Assembly: GCA_014382585.1 (NCBI GenBank)
Contig: JACNJL010000057.1
Span: forward strand, 1 to 64,000
Length of the DNA: 64,000 nucleotides
Source of the DNA: Limisphaerales bacterium
Lineage (GTDB): Bacteria; Verrucomicrobiota; Verrucomicrobiia; Limisphaerales; UBA1100
Direction: 5' to 3'
Program-made: the position numbers and the translations under genes
Shown: in pieces, positions 8,766-16,757 of the stretch
How the letters are laid out: each line of letters opens with the position of its first letter
Numbering within the stretch: position 1 is the stretch's first letter
The notes under the pieces: model-generated
Told to the model about the DNA's origin: nothing
The model's database searches: none
What the model saw: the letters and a program-made list of their open reading frames with translations, nothing else

Positions 8766-9066
8766 GCCACAGACTCGCGGGCTTGTCCCTCCAATCAACC
8801 GCAATGGAGAGACGAGCCTGTGAGTTCGCAAACACACAAAGTTGAAGTATTCAAAGCCCTCGCCACCCGCGTGCCCTCCGTGGAGCCCGTGTTGCACAGT
8901 TACACCCAACAAGCCCATGACGAATTCCACGCCGAGCACGCCCGTGCTCGCTGAAGGTCGCTTGGAATTATTGTGGTACGTCGAAGAACAAAGCCTCTCC
9001 CACGACTACCATCGCTACGGCAACCTCGGCGCGCGGGGCAATGAAAAGCGGGCTGGGGTGGAATGA
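8766..9066 (+). pseudogene. Truncated, internally deleted copy of the putA 3' end
   Basis: From 8766 the sequence repeats the last part of putA: the palindromic element, then a stretch matching 4283-4370 (ALATRVPSVEPVLHSY versus ALAIRVPSVESALRSY), then a jump to a stretch matching 4669-4757 (VLAEGRLELLWYVEEQSLSH). The jump removes 302 bp and falls on a shared CACG, so the reading frame is broken. The copy begins just after the stop of the ATP-grasp gene and ends near 9066 with a tail (GARGNEKRAGVE) that may be the original PutA C-terminus. There is no start and no catalytic domain, so it is a non-functional remnant. Confidence 0.85.
8771..8827. repeat. Second, diverged copy of the putA palindromic element
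   Basis: The 57-bp stretch matches 4213-4269 with six substitutions. The 11-base central spacer is identical and the arms have lost perfect pairing. It is part of the putA remnant and so was already in the gene when that segment was duplicated. Confidence 0.9.
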
Positions 9067-9067
9067 T

Positions 9068-9286
9068 TCACCACAGAGGCACAGAGTTTTTTATTTTTCT
9101 CTGTGCCTCTATGGTTGAAAAAATGCCTGCCAAAGGGATGATGAACATCAGGTATCTTTCTCCGCCAGTTTTGGCCGGCGTGAATCCAGTGAAGCCCATC
9201 TTGGTTTCAAGAAAATCAACCGAATACCAATTCAGAAAGAATCCGATCGCAATGATGACTCCGAAAACACGCGGTATATTTTGCAA
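9068..9286 (-). pseudogene. Truncated copy of the small tandem membrane-protein family
   Basis: The 72 codons start like the gene upstream (MQNIPRVFGVIIAIGFFLNW versus MQQIPRACAALILIGFFLPW), including a similar leader (AAAGGGAAAATTATTG versus AAAAGGAAAATAATG), but ATG is replaced by TTG. After a second hydrophobic segment (YLMFIIPLAGIF) the frame runs into the 9075-9110 hairpin and stops, where the paralogue continues for about 75 more residues. It is a 3'-truncated duplicate; whether the stub is translated is unknown. Confidence 0.6.
9075..9110. repeat. Hairpin repeat 'AGAGGCACAGAG' at a truncation junction
   Basis: AGAGGCACAGAG (9075-9086) and its exact complement CTCTGTGCCTCT (9099-9110) flank a 12-nt A/T spacer. 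The hairpin lies at the join between the putA remnant on the left and the cut-off membrane gene on the right, and it provides that gene's last codons. Because the spacer is T-rich the structure might also end transcription from either side. Confidence 0.8.
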
Positions 9287-9314
9287 TAATTTTCCCTTTG
9301 GTCGTGCGGGTTAA

Positions 9315-9758
9315 TTACACTAAATCTTCACCGGTCGCATCGATTGATCCGCTGTTCGGCTTCGGCTCAGTTACGATCGATCCAAATATTAACATTCCAA
9401 CACAACCCGCGAAGCACATGTACAAGCCATAACCTCTTTCTACGCCCATTGCTGCAGCACCGGCTTTCAAGAAAACAGGCCCTACGAACAAAATCACGAC
9501 GGCGGCTAGAATTGAACAAGTAGCGTATCCTTTTCTGGAGTGAAACGCTGCAGCGGCGATGGCGACAATTGGAGCGAACAAAAGGGCATATTGTGCCTCG
9601 CCCATAGCACCTTTGGTAGTGGCAAACTGATATCCAGATATATTGAGACCGCCTTCACTTCCCAAGAGAGCTCCTAGCCCTCCTAAGTCCATTGTGATCC
9701 AAGGCAGAAAAAAGCCTATTAGAATGAGAGCTGCACACGCACGTGGTATTTGTTGCAT
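9315..9758 (-). CDS. Small multi-pass membrane protein of a tandem family
   Basis: The 147-residue protein has about four hydrophobic segments (residues 6-24, 57-76, 80-100 and 110-130 approximately). It begins MQQIPRACAALILIGFFLPWI, and the R-x(n)-FFLPWI pattern is shared with both flanking genes. A good ribosome site (AAAGGAAA, six bases before ATG) precedes it. I do not recognise the family. It is the middle member of a minus-strand row of three related genes. The C-terminal tail (about 20 residues) is polar and probably cytoplasmic. Confidence 0.7.
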   Translation of the reverse strand: MQQIPRACAALILIGFFLPWITMDLGGLGALLGSEGGLNISGYQFATTKGAMGEAQYALLFAPIVAIAAAAFHSRKGYATCSILAAVVILFVGPVFLKAGAAAMGVERGYGLYMCFAGCVGMLIFGSIVTEPKPNSGSIDATGEDLV

Positions 9759-9857
9759 TATTTTCCTTTTGTTATGTTGGCAACCATGCCCTAGCAGGAA
9801 GCCATCTGGTTTTTATGGTTAGCGTTGGGGTTAATTACTTTTATCAATCTTGTGGGG

Positions 9858-10370
9858 TTATATTGAGCCAGATTCTTCGGCATTATCCATATACACAATT
9901 GCTCCAAAGAGTTGCCCAAAAGGGGCTAAAATAGTCACCCAAAGACCGATTGACATAATTTGAAGCATGGAAAATTCGCCATCTCCCAGCTCCCCACTCA
10001 AAGTGCTGCGTAAGTCTACAAACGCCCAAATTACGATGCCCAAGATGAAAATAGCTGAAAAAATATGAAGCAGCTTCTTGTTAAAAATGGCCGAACTTAC
10101 CCCAAGAATCGGGAAGAGCATGGTTCCATAAAGCCACAGAGGTTTTGATAATTCCTCCGCCTCGAGTGGACCCTCTCCCGCTCCTTCGGAGAAGGCATTT
10201 GCAAATGACTGTAATCCTGATTGCAGTCCCTGCATTTTATTGAACATGCTGTTCAATTCCATTCCGCTAAAACTGAAAAGCATGATATCGATCCAAGGCA
10301 GGAAAAAGGCCGCGACGATTGTTCCGCCGCAAATTCGCGCAACATTCTTATATTTATTTTGAATAGCCAA
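9858..10370 (-). CDS. Small multi-pass membrane protein, first of the tandem family
   Basis: The protein has about 170 residues from TTG 10370 (TTG 10388 would add six). It shares the N-terminal pattern VARICGGTIVAAFFLPWIDI with the next two genes downstream, then has a loop of about 55 residues rich in small and acidic residues (SEGAGEGPLEAEE), followed by three hydrophobic segments. No ATG start is available; TTG 10370 gives MAIQNKYKNVARI and is preceded by AGAGAG at suitable spacing. The function is unknown. The loop is much longer than in the paralogue at 9315-9758, so the copies have diverged considerably. Confidence 0.65.
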   Translation of the reverse strand: MAIQNKYKNVARICGGTIVAAFFLPWIDIMLFSFSGMELNSMFNKMQGLQSGLQSFANAFSEGAGEGPLEAEELSKPLWLYGTMLFPILGVSSAIFNKKLLHIFSAIFILGIVIWAFVDLRSTLSGELGDGEFSMLQIMSIGLWVTILAPFGQLFGAIVYMDNAEESGSI

Positions 10371-10495
10371 AACAGTTCTCTCTAACAAGCCAAGATAATA
10401 GCATGTTATAAAAAGTTTGCATACTGTAAAAACTGGGTAATTTTATAATGGTCAAAATTTCTACTGCGGATCTTAGCTTGATCGTCGTCTTGTAT

Positions 10496-12424
10496 ATGCC
10501 ACACTCCGTCGTGACTTTGTTGAAATATATCTCATGGGTATGGCTTGCTTCAATATGCCTGCTACCAGCCGCTGATCTTGAACGGATTAAGTACAATCAT
10601 CCCGGGCTGAAGGTGGACTTGGGGGTGGGGCTGTGGGCTTGGCCGATGCCGGTGGATTGGGATGGAGACGGTGATCTCGATTTGGTGGTGGATTGCCCGT
10701 GCAAGCCGTACAACGGGATTTGGTTTTTTGAAAATCCGGGAGGCAGCAAAACGCCGGTGTTTAAGGCGGGCAAACGGTTGCGCGGGTCGCTGCGTAATAT
10801 TCAAGTGAGTTGGGTGGACGGTAAGCCGCGCTTTGTTTTGCCGGGAGCAGAGGTGTCGGCGGACCTCACGAAGATTACAAAGATTTATCCAACCGCACGC
10901 GTCGAACGGCATCGAAAGATTCGCGCGAACCAATGGAAGTACGTGGATTACAACGGCGACGGCGCGCTGGATCTCGTCGCTGCGGTGGGCGTCTGGGACG
11001 ATTACGGCTGGGACAACGCCTATAACGCGAAGGGCGAATGGACCAACGGCCCGCTGCACGGCTACCTCTATCTGATGCTCAACGAAGGCACGACGGCCGC
11101 GCCGAAGTACGCGGCGCCCGCCAAGGTGCAGGCCGGCGGCAAGCCGGTGGATGTGTACGGCCGGCCCTCGCCGAATTTTGCGGACTTCGATGGCGATGGC
11201 GATCTGGATCTGCTCTGCGGCGAGTTTGTGGACAGCTTCACTTATTTTGAAAACACCGGCACGCACAAGGCCCCCAAGTACGCCGCTGGCCGCAAGCTCA
11301 CGCACAACGGCAAAACGCTGACGATGGAGTTGGAAATGATCCTGCCCAGCGCGGTGGATTGGGATGGCGACGGTGATGTTGATTTAATTGTGGGCGATGA
11401 GGATGGCCGCGTGGCGTTGGTCGAACACACGGGCAAGGTGCGCGATGGGCTGCCGCAGTTTTTGCCGCCGGTATATTTTCAGCAGGAAGCCGATGAGGTG
11501 AAGTTTGGCGCGTTGTCCACGCCAGTAGGGTTTGATTGGGATGGCGACGGTGATGAGGATATTATTTGCGGCAACACCGCCGGCCACATTGCGTTCATCG
11601 AAAATCTCAGTGGGCCGAAAGTCGAACGCCCCAAGTGGGCTGCGCCGCAGTTGCTGGAGGCCGGCGGCCAAACGCTCCGCATCATGGCCGGTCCGAACGG
11701 CTCCATCCAGGGTCCGTGCGAACGCAAATGGGGGTACACCACGCAGACGGTGGCCGATTGGGATCACGATGGGCTGCCGGATTTGATCGTTAATTCCATC
11801 CTCGGCAAGGTCGTGTGGTATCGCAACGTCGGCACGCGACGCGCGCCCAAGCTGGATGCCGCGGCGCCCGTGGAAGTGGAATGGCGCGAGGGCAAACAAC
11901 CCGCGCTCAAGTGGGGCTGGATGCGGCCGCAAGGCAAGGGCCTGCTCACCCAATGGCGCACCACGCCGGTGGCGATTGATTGGAACGAGGACGGCTTGAC
12001 CGACCTGATCATGCTCGATCACGAGGGTTATCTCGTGCTTTTTCCGCGCGCCCGGCGTGATGGCCGGGTGGTGCTTGATGCGCCGCAGCGCATTTTTGAA
12101 ACTCAACAGCCCGGCTACGTGCGCCTGAACACCCGCACCGCCGGTGGCAGTGGTCGGCGCAAAATCTGTGTGGTGGACTGGGACGGCGACGGCCGCCGCG
12201 ATGTGCTCGCCAACAGCCCCAACGCCGAGCTTTGGCAATCCACCGGCTCCCGCGAAGGCATGGTTCGTTTGGTCAATCGGGGCACGTTATTTGAGCGCAA
12301 CATTTCGAGCCACACCACCAGTCCGACGGTGGTGGATTGGAACGGCAACGGCGTGCCGGATTTGTTGGTGGGCGCGGAGGATGGTTTTTTATATTACGGG
12401 AGGAACACAAAAAGCCAGAAATGA
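10496..12424 (+). CDS. Secreted FG-GAP/VCBS-repeat protein
   Basis: The 642-residue protein begins with a signal peptide (LLKYISWVWLASICLLPAAD) when started at ATG 10496; an in-frame ATG at 10448 would put 16 extra residues before it. At least nine D-x-D/N-x-D-G motifs occur at regular spacing (DWDGDGDLDLV, DYNGDGALDLV, DFDGDGDLDLL, DWDGDGDVDLI, DWDGDGDEDII, DWDHDGLPDLI, DWNEDGLTDLI, DWDGDGRRDVL, DWNGNGVPDLL). These are the calcium-binding loops of FG-GAP/VCBS blades, so the protein should fold as a beta-propeller or a pair of them outside the cytoplasm. Its ligand is unknown. It converges on the channel gene with a gap of 34 bases. Confidence 0.85.
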   Translation: MPHSVVTLLKYISWVWLASICLLPAADLERIKYNHPGLKVDLGVGLWAWPMPVDWDGDGDLDLVVDCPCKPYNGIWFFENPGGSKTPVFKAGKRLRGSLRNIQVSWVDGKPRFVLPGAEVSADLTKITKIYPTARVERHRKIRANQWKYVDYNGDGALDLVAAVGVWDDYGWDNAYNAKGEWTNGPLHGYLYLMLNEGTTAAPKYAAPAKVQAGGKPVDVYGRPSPNFADFDGDGDLDLLCGEFVDSFTYFENTGTHKAPKYAAGRKLTHNGKTLTMELEMILPSAVDWDGDGDVDLIVGDEDGRVALVEHTGKVRDGLPQFLPPVYFQQEADEVKFGALSTPVGFDWDGDGDEDIICGNTAGHIAFIENLSGPKVERPKWAAPQLLEAGGQTLRIMAGPNGSIQGPCERKWGYTTQTVADWDHDGLPDLIVNSILGKVVWYRNVGTRRAPKLDAAAPVEVEWREGKQPALKWGWMRPQGKGLLTQWRTTPVAIDWNEDGLTDLIMLDHEGYLVLFPRARRDGRVVLDAPQRIFETQQPGYVRLNTRTAGGSGRRKICVVDWDGDGRRDVLANSPNAELWQSTGSREGMVRLVNRGTLFERNISSHTTSPTVVDWNGNGVPDLLVGAEDGFLYYGRNTKSQK

Positions 12425-12458
12425 ACACGGATATTCACGGTGTTCAGGATTCAATATC

Positions 12459-13502
12459 CTAAATATCCTGCTCATCTGTTTTAATATACGCACCGTGCAA
12501 AGTCTCTCCGCAGGCGTGGCAGTGGACGGCATCGGTTCGATGCCCTTCGACTCCGCAGTTGGGGCAGGCGCGGGTGTTGGGGGCGTGCGGGCCATCGACG
12601 CGGGTCATTTCGGCGGTGACGATGCCGGTGGGCACGGCGATGATGCTGTAGCCCATAATCATCACCACCGCCGCAAGGAACTGCCCGAGTGCCGACGTTG
12701 GGGTGATGTCGCCGTAGCCCACGGTGGTGAGCGTGACGATCGCCCAGTAAATACTTTTTGGAATGCTTTCAAATCGTTCGTTGCGCGGCTTCGTTAACAC
12801 CCCTTCGCTCAGCAACACAGTTTCGGTTCGCTGATCGGTAAACTGTACGTGTGCCATCGGGATGGGGTCGCCTTGGTTGGAAACGCTTGTGACCTCGGCA
12901 ACGTGATTGCGTACAAACACCGCATCGCCCTGGGTGAGTTGACGGGGTTCCTTGATGGTTTCGTGTTGGCCTTCCACCAGATACATCACCGCGCCGATGA
13001 TGGTGGCCAGAATAACCACGGCCATCAGGAACACGGTGATCTTGGCAAAGCTCGCGCGCAGAGCGTGCATGATGGTGCGGGCGCCGCGGACGTATTCGAT
13101 GAGTTTTAATATCCTGAAAATGCGCAGCACTCGCAGCGCGCGGACGACGAGCAGATATTCGAGATGCGCACCGGGGATGAGGCTGAGGTAAGTGGGCACG
13201 ATGGCCAGCAGATCGATGACGCCAAAAAAGCTGCGCGCGTATTTGGCGGGCGAATCGACCGACCATAACCGCAACGCGTACTCGATGGTGAACAGAATCG
13301 TGAAGCCCCATTCAACAGCGTCGAGTGTCTTGGCCCAATGTTCCATGCCGGGCACGGTGATAAACATCACTACGCCGACACTGGCGAGGATGGCGAAGAT
13401 CAGCGCCACGTCGAACGCCTTGCCCGCGGGCGTGTCCGCCTCGTGGATGATGATGCGCACGCGCTCGCGCAAGTCCACAATGGGTGTGTTTGATTCAGCC
13501 AT
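12459..13502 (-). CDS. Voltage-gated potassium-type ion channel with C-terminal zinc ribbon
   Basis: The 347-residue protein has the six-helix voltage-gated layout: S1-S3 (about 31-105), an S4 sensor with spaced arginines (VVRALRVLRIFRILK, 119-133), S5 (152-176), pore helix (246-258), selectivity filter TVGYGD (260-265) and S6 (273-297). A zinc ribbon follows, with C313, C316, C328 and C331. Between S5 and the pore helix, residues 180-242 form a long soluble insert with beta-type sequence (GDAVFVRNHVAEV...MAHVQFTDQRTETVLL), absent from ordinary bacterial Kv channels. The start ATG 13502 is set by a strong GGAGG seven bases upstream; the longer open frame to 13706 has no homologous features. 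Potassium selectivity is inferred from the filter. Confidence 0.9.
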   Translation of the reverse strand: MAESNTPIVDLRERVRIIIHEADTPAGKAFDVALIFAILASVGVVMFITVPGMEHWAKTLDAVEWGFTILFTIEYALRLWSVDSPAKYARSFFGVIDLLAIVPTYLSLIPGAHLEYLLVVRALRVLRIFRILKLIEYVRGARTIMHALRASFAKITVFLMAVVILATIIGAVMYLVEGQHETIKEPRQLTQGDAVFVRNHVAEVTSVSNQGDPIPMAHVQFTDQRTETVLLSEGVLTKPRNERFESIPKSIYWAIVTLTTVGYGDITPTSALGQFLAAVVMIMGYSIIAVPTGIVTAEMTRVDGPHAPNTRACPNCGVEGHRTDAVHCHACGETLHGAYIKTDEQDI

Positions 13503-13592
13503 ACGTCCTCCGCCAAATTGTGTACGCGAAAAACGCGGACAAAACAATTCGTTTTGCATTGCCACCCACGCGCTACCGGCGACAATGGCTCG

Positions 13593-16500
13593 ATGACAAG
13601 GGCGTGGCCAATGACGCTGATGCTGTTTATGGTGCTGACGGCTGATGCCGCAGATTATTTGCGCGACATCAAACCGGTGCTCAAGGCGCGATGTTTTGCG
13701 TGTCACGGGGCGCTCAAGCAGAAGGCGGGCCTGCGGCTCGACACGGCGGCGAATATTCGCAAAGGGGCAAAGGGCGCTGCGGTAGTGGTGCCCGGCAATC
13801 CGGCGGACAGCGAGCTGTTGTCTCGCTTGACCTCAAAAGATAACGACGACCGGATGCCGCCGGAGGGGGCGGCCTTGAAGGCGGAAGAAATCGCGGCGAT
13901 TCGGGATTGGATTGCCGACGGTGCGCCGGTGCCCAAGGGCGAGATCGCCGAGGCTGATCCGCGCGTGCATTGGGCGTTTCAAATGCCAACAAAAATGCCG
14001 TTGCCGGGGGATGCCGGAAATCCTATCGACGTGATTTTGGATGACCGCCGCGCAACGCGGGGTCTGAAAACGCAACCGGAAGCGGAGCGGACGATTTTAT
14101 TGCGGCGATTGTACCTCGACCTCATTGGGTTGCCGCCGACCCGGGAGCAGTTAGATGACCGCCGACCGTGGAATGAAATCGTCGATGCGCTGTTGAATAA
14201 CCCGCAACACGGCGAGCGGTGGGGGCGGCATTGGATGGATGTCTGGCGGTACACGGATTGGTACGGGTTGGGCGCGCAACTTCGCAACAGCCAAAAGCAC
14301 ATCTGGCATTGGCGTGATTGGATTGTGGAATCGCTGAACGCGGACAAGGGCTACGACCGGATGATTCTGGAAATGCTCGCCGCCGACGAACTCGCGCCGG
14401 AAGACCCCAAGGCGCTGCGGGCCACCGGTTTTCTTGCGCGCAATTATTATCTCTTCAACCGCACCACTTGGCTCGATGCCACCATCGAGCATACCGGCAA
14501 AGCCTTCATCGGACTCACGCTCAATTGCGCTAAATGCCACGACCACAAGTACGACCCCATCACGCACAAGGACTACTACCGGTTCCGCGCCATTTTCGAA
14601 CCCCACCAAGTCCGCCTGGATCCCGTGCCCGGCGTGACGGATTTTGAACAAGACGGCCTTCCCCGTGTTTTCGATAATCACCTCGACATCAAAACTTATT
14701 TGCATTTGCGCGGTGACCCGAAAACCCCTGACACCAATCATGTGATGCAAGCCAGTGTGCCTGCAATCCTGTCCAGCTTCGCACCGAAAATCGAACCGGT
14801 GCAACTCCCCATCAGTGCCTTTGCGCCTGCCGCGCGCGACTACGTGAAACAGGATCGACTGAAATTAGCGCAGGCAAAAGTAGACGCGGCAAAGACGGAA
14901 TTGGCCGCCGCCAAAACGAAAGTCGCCAACGCGCCCAATAAGAAGCCCGCGTCGGAAAAACCTTCGTCGGCAACACCCACGCCGGAATTTGCAGTAAAAG
15001 ATGATTTCAACAAACCCAACCCGAAGGTGTGGGAAGTCTTCGGCAAGGGTTGGGAATTTAAAGACGGCGCACTGCACCAAACTATCCCCACGCGCGATGC
15101 CGAACGGCTCGTGCTGCGTCAGCCCGTGCCGCGCGATTTCGAAATCACCTGCCGCTACACGCACACGGGCGGCGCGCTGTACAAATCCGTGACCTTCCGC
15201 TTCGACGTCACGCCCGACCGCAAGTACGCCAACTTCGTTTATACCAGCGCCCACGAGCCCGGCCCGAAACTGCACGTGGCTTATCAGCGCAACGGTGAAA
15301 GCTCGTACCCCGCCGAGGGTCGCGTCGTGCAGCCCATTAAAATTGGCACGCCGTACACGCTGCGCTTTGCCGTGCGCGATCGCTTGGTGAATGTGTGGCT
15401 CAACGAAAAATTCCAAATCGGCTACACCCTGCCCGATCGCAAACCGGGCGGGCGCTTGGAATTGTCCGGCTTCGATGCGACGGTGGCATTTGACGATATC
15501 TCCATCCGCTCACTACCTGCGGAGGTAAAGCTGGTGGAGTCCAACGATTCAACGCCATCAGCGAAGCCCGCCACCTCAGTGCAGGCGTTGACTGCCAAGC
15601 TCGCGGCCGCCGAGGCGCAGCTGATTTCGTTAAAGGCAATTTTCGTGGCTGAACGTTTGGTGCACAATAAGAGTCACTTCAAAGCGGCATCACGGGTGGC
15701 CGCCAAGCGCGAAGCGGAGGCGATGAGGGCGGCGGGTGAGTACGAATTGCTCGCTGCGGGCAAAGACGCGAACAAAGTGAAAGCGGCGCGAACAACAATC
15801 GCCGGCGCGGAAAAGAAACTCGCGGCGGCGGCCAAAGGCGCGGGCGGCTTCACGCCCATTCGCGCAGCGAAGAAAGCGTTGGAAACGCCCGCGCACAAAG
15901 AGGCGCAGTATCCCACTACCTATCCGGAAACCAGCACCGGTCGGCGGTTGGCGTTGGCGCGGTGGATTGCGTCAAATAAAAACCCGCTCACCGCGCGCGT
16001 GGCGGTGAACCATGTTTGGCTGCGGCACTTCGGCGAGCCGTTGGTGGAATCGGTGTTCGACTTCGGTTTGCGCGCCAAACAACCGATGCAGGTGGAATTG
16101 CTCGACACGCTGGCGGTGGAGTTCATGGAATCCGGCTGGAGCTTCCGGCACCTGCACCGGCTCATCGTTACTTCGCGCGCATACCGTCTCAGCTCCACCA
16201 CCGCCGGGGCAGACGCCAAGACGCTGGTAGCCGACCCCAATAACCATTTTTACTGGCGCATGAACAATCGCCGAATGGAGGCGCAAGTAGTGCGCGATAG
16301 CCTGCTCCATCTCGCCGGGGTGTTGGATCCAAAAATGGGCGGCCCATCCATCAACCCAGGCGATGCCGCGCGTCGGCGCAGTTTGTATTTCAAACACTCC
16401 CGCGATCAGCAGGACAAGCTGTTAAAAATGTTCAACGACGCCGACCATCTTCAATGCTATCGCCGCACCGAAAGTATCGTCCCGCAACAGGCACTCGCAC

Positions 16501-16757
16501 TCTCAAACAGTAAACTGGCGATTGAGATGTCCGGTTTGATCGCACAAAAAATAAAGGGTGAAAAATTTGTGGACGGGGCATTTGAAATCCTGTTAGGCCG
16601 CAAACCAAATCCGTCCGAGCGGCAGGAGTGCCTGAAGGCGCTGGCCGAACTTGAAGCCGCGGCCGGAAAGGCAAAGAAGGCAAATCCAAAACAGCGTGCG
16701 CGGCGGGGGCTGGTTCACGCGTTGCTGAATCATAATGACTTTGTTTCAGTCAGATAA
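13593..16757 (+). CDS. PSD1-type secreted cytochrome-like protein (PSCyt1 + DUF1549 + DUF1553)
   Basis: A 1054-residue exported protein (signal peptide MTRAWPMTLMLFMVLTADA). A planctomycete-type cytochrome domain follows with C34-x-x-C37-H38, then DUF1549 (about 125-340, with LNCAKCHDHKYDPI carrying another CxxCH), then a concanavalin/DUF1080-like jelly-roll (about 470-640, starting VKDDFNKPNPKVWEVF), an Ala/Lys-rich coiled segment, and DUF1553 (TGRRLALARWIAS onward). The family is abundant in Verrucomicrobiota and Planctomycetota, usually next to a DUF1501 gene as here, and is thought to act in periplasmic oxidative breakdown of sugars. The 91-bp gap to the divergent channel gene should hold its promoter. 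ATG 13593 is chosen because it creates the signal peptide. Confidence 0.9.
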   Translation: MTRAWPMTLMLFMVLTADAADYLRDIKPVLKARCFACHGALKQKAGLRLDTAANIRKGAKGAAVVVPGNPADSELLSRLTSKDNDDRMPPEGAALKAEEIAAIRDWIADGAPVPKGEIAEADPRVHWAFQMPTKMPLPGDAGNPIDVILDDRRATRGLKTQPEAERTILLRRLYLDLIGLPPTREQLDDRRPWNEIVDALLNNPQHGERWGRHWMDVWRYTDWYGLGAQLRNSQKHIWHWRDWIVESLNADKGYDRMILEMLAADELAPEDPKALRATGFLARNYYLFNRTTWLDATIEHTGKAFIGLTLNCAKCHDHKYDPITHKDYYRFRAIFEPHQVRLDPVPGVTDFEQDGLPRVFDNHLDIKTYLHLRGDPKTPDTNHVMQASVPAILSSFAPKIEPVQLPISAFAPAARDYVKQDRLKLAQAKVDAAKTELAAAKTKVANAPNKKPASEKPSSATPTPEFAVKDDFNKPNPKVWEVFGKGWEFKDGALHQTIPTRDAERLVLRQPVPRDFEITCRYTHTGGALYKSVTFRFDVTPDRKYANFVYTSAHEPGPKLHVAYQRNGESSYPAEGRVVQPIKIGTPYTLRFAVRDRLVNVWLNEKFQIGYTLPDRKPGGRLELSGFDATVAFDDISIRSLPAEVKLVESNDSTPSAKPATSVQALTAKLAAAEAQLISLKAIFVAERLVHNKSHFKAASRVAAKREAEAMRAAGEYELLAAGKDANKVKAARTTIAGAEKKLAAAAKGAGGFTPIRAAKKALETPAHKEAQYPTTYPETSTGRRLALARWIASNKNPLTARVAVNHVWLRHFGEPLVESVFDFGLRAKQPMQVELLDTLAVEFMESGWSFRHLHRLIVTSRAYRLSSTTAGADAKTLVADPNNHFYWRMNNRRMEAQVVRDSLLHLAGVLDPKMGGPSINPGDAARRRSLYFKHSRDQQDKLLKMFNDADHLQCYRRTESIVPQQALALSNSKLAIEMSGLIAQKIKGEKFVDGAFEILLGRKPNPSERQECLKALAELEAAAGKAKKANPKQRARRGLVHALLNHNDFVSVR

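Noticed and set aside
12422-12446. Hairpin TGAACAC...GTGTTCA between the FG-GAP gene and the channel gene, possible terminator
   Set aside because: The stem is only 7 bp with an 11-base loop and no T-run follows on either strand, so I cannot support a terminator call.
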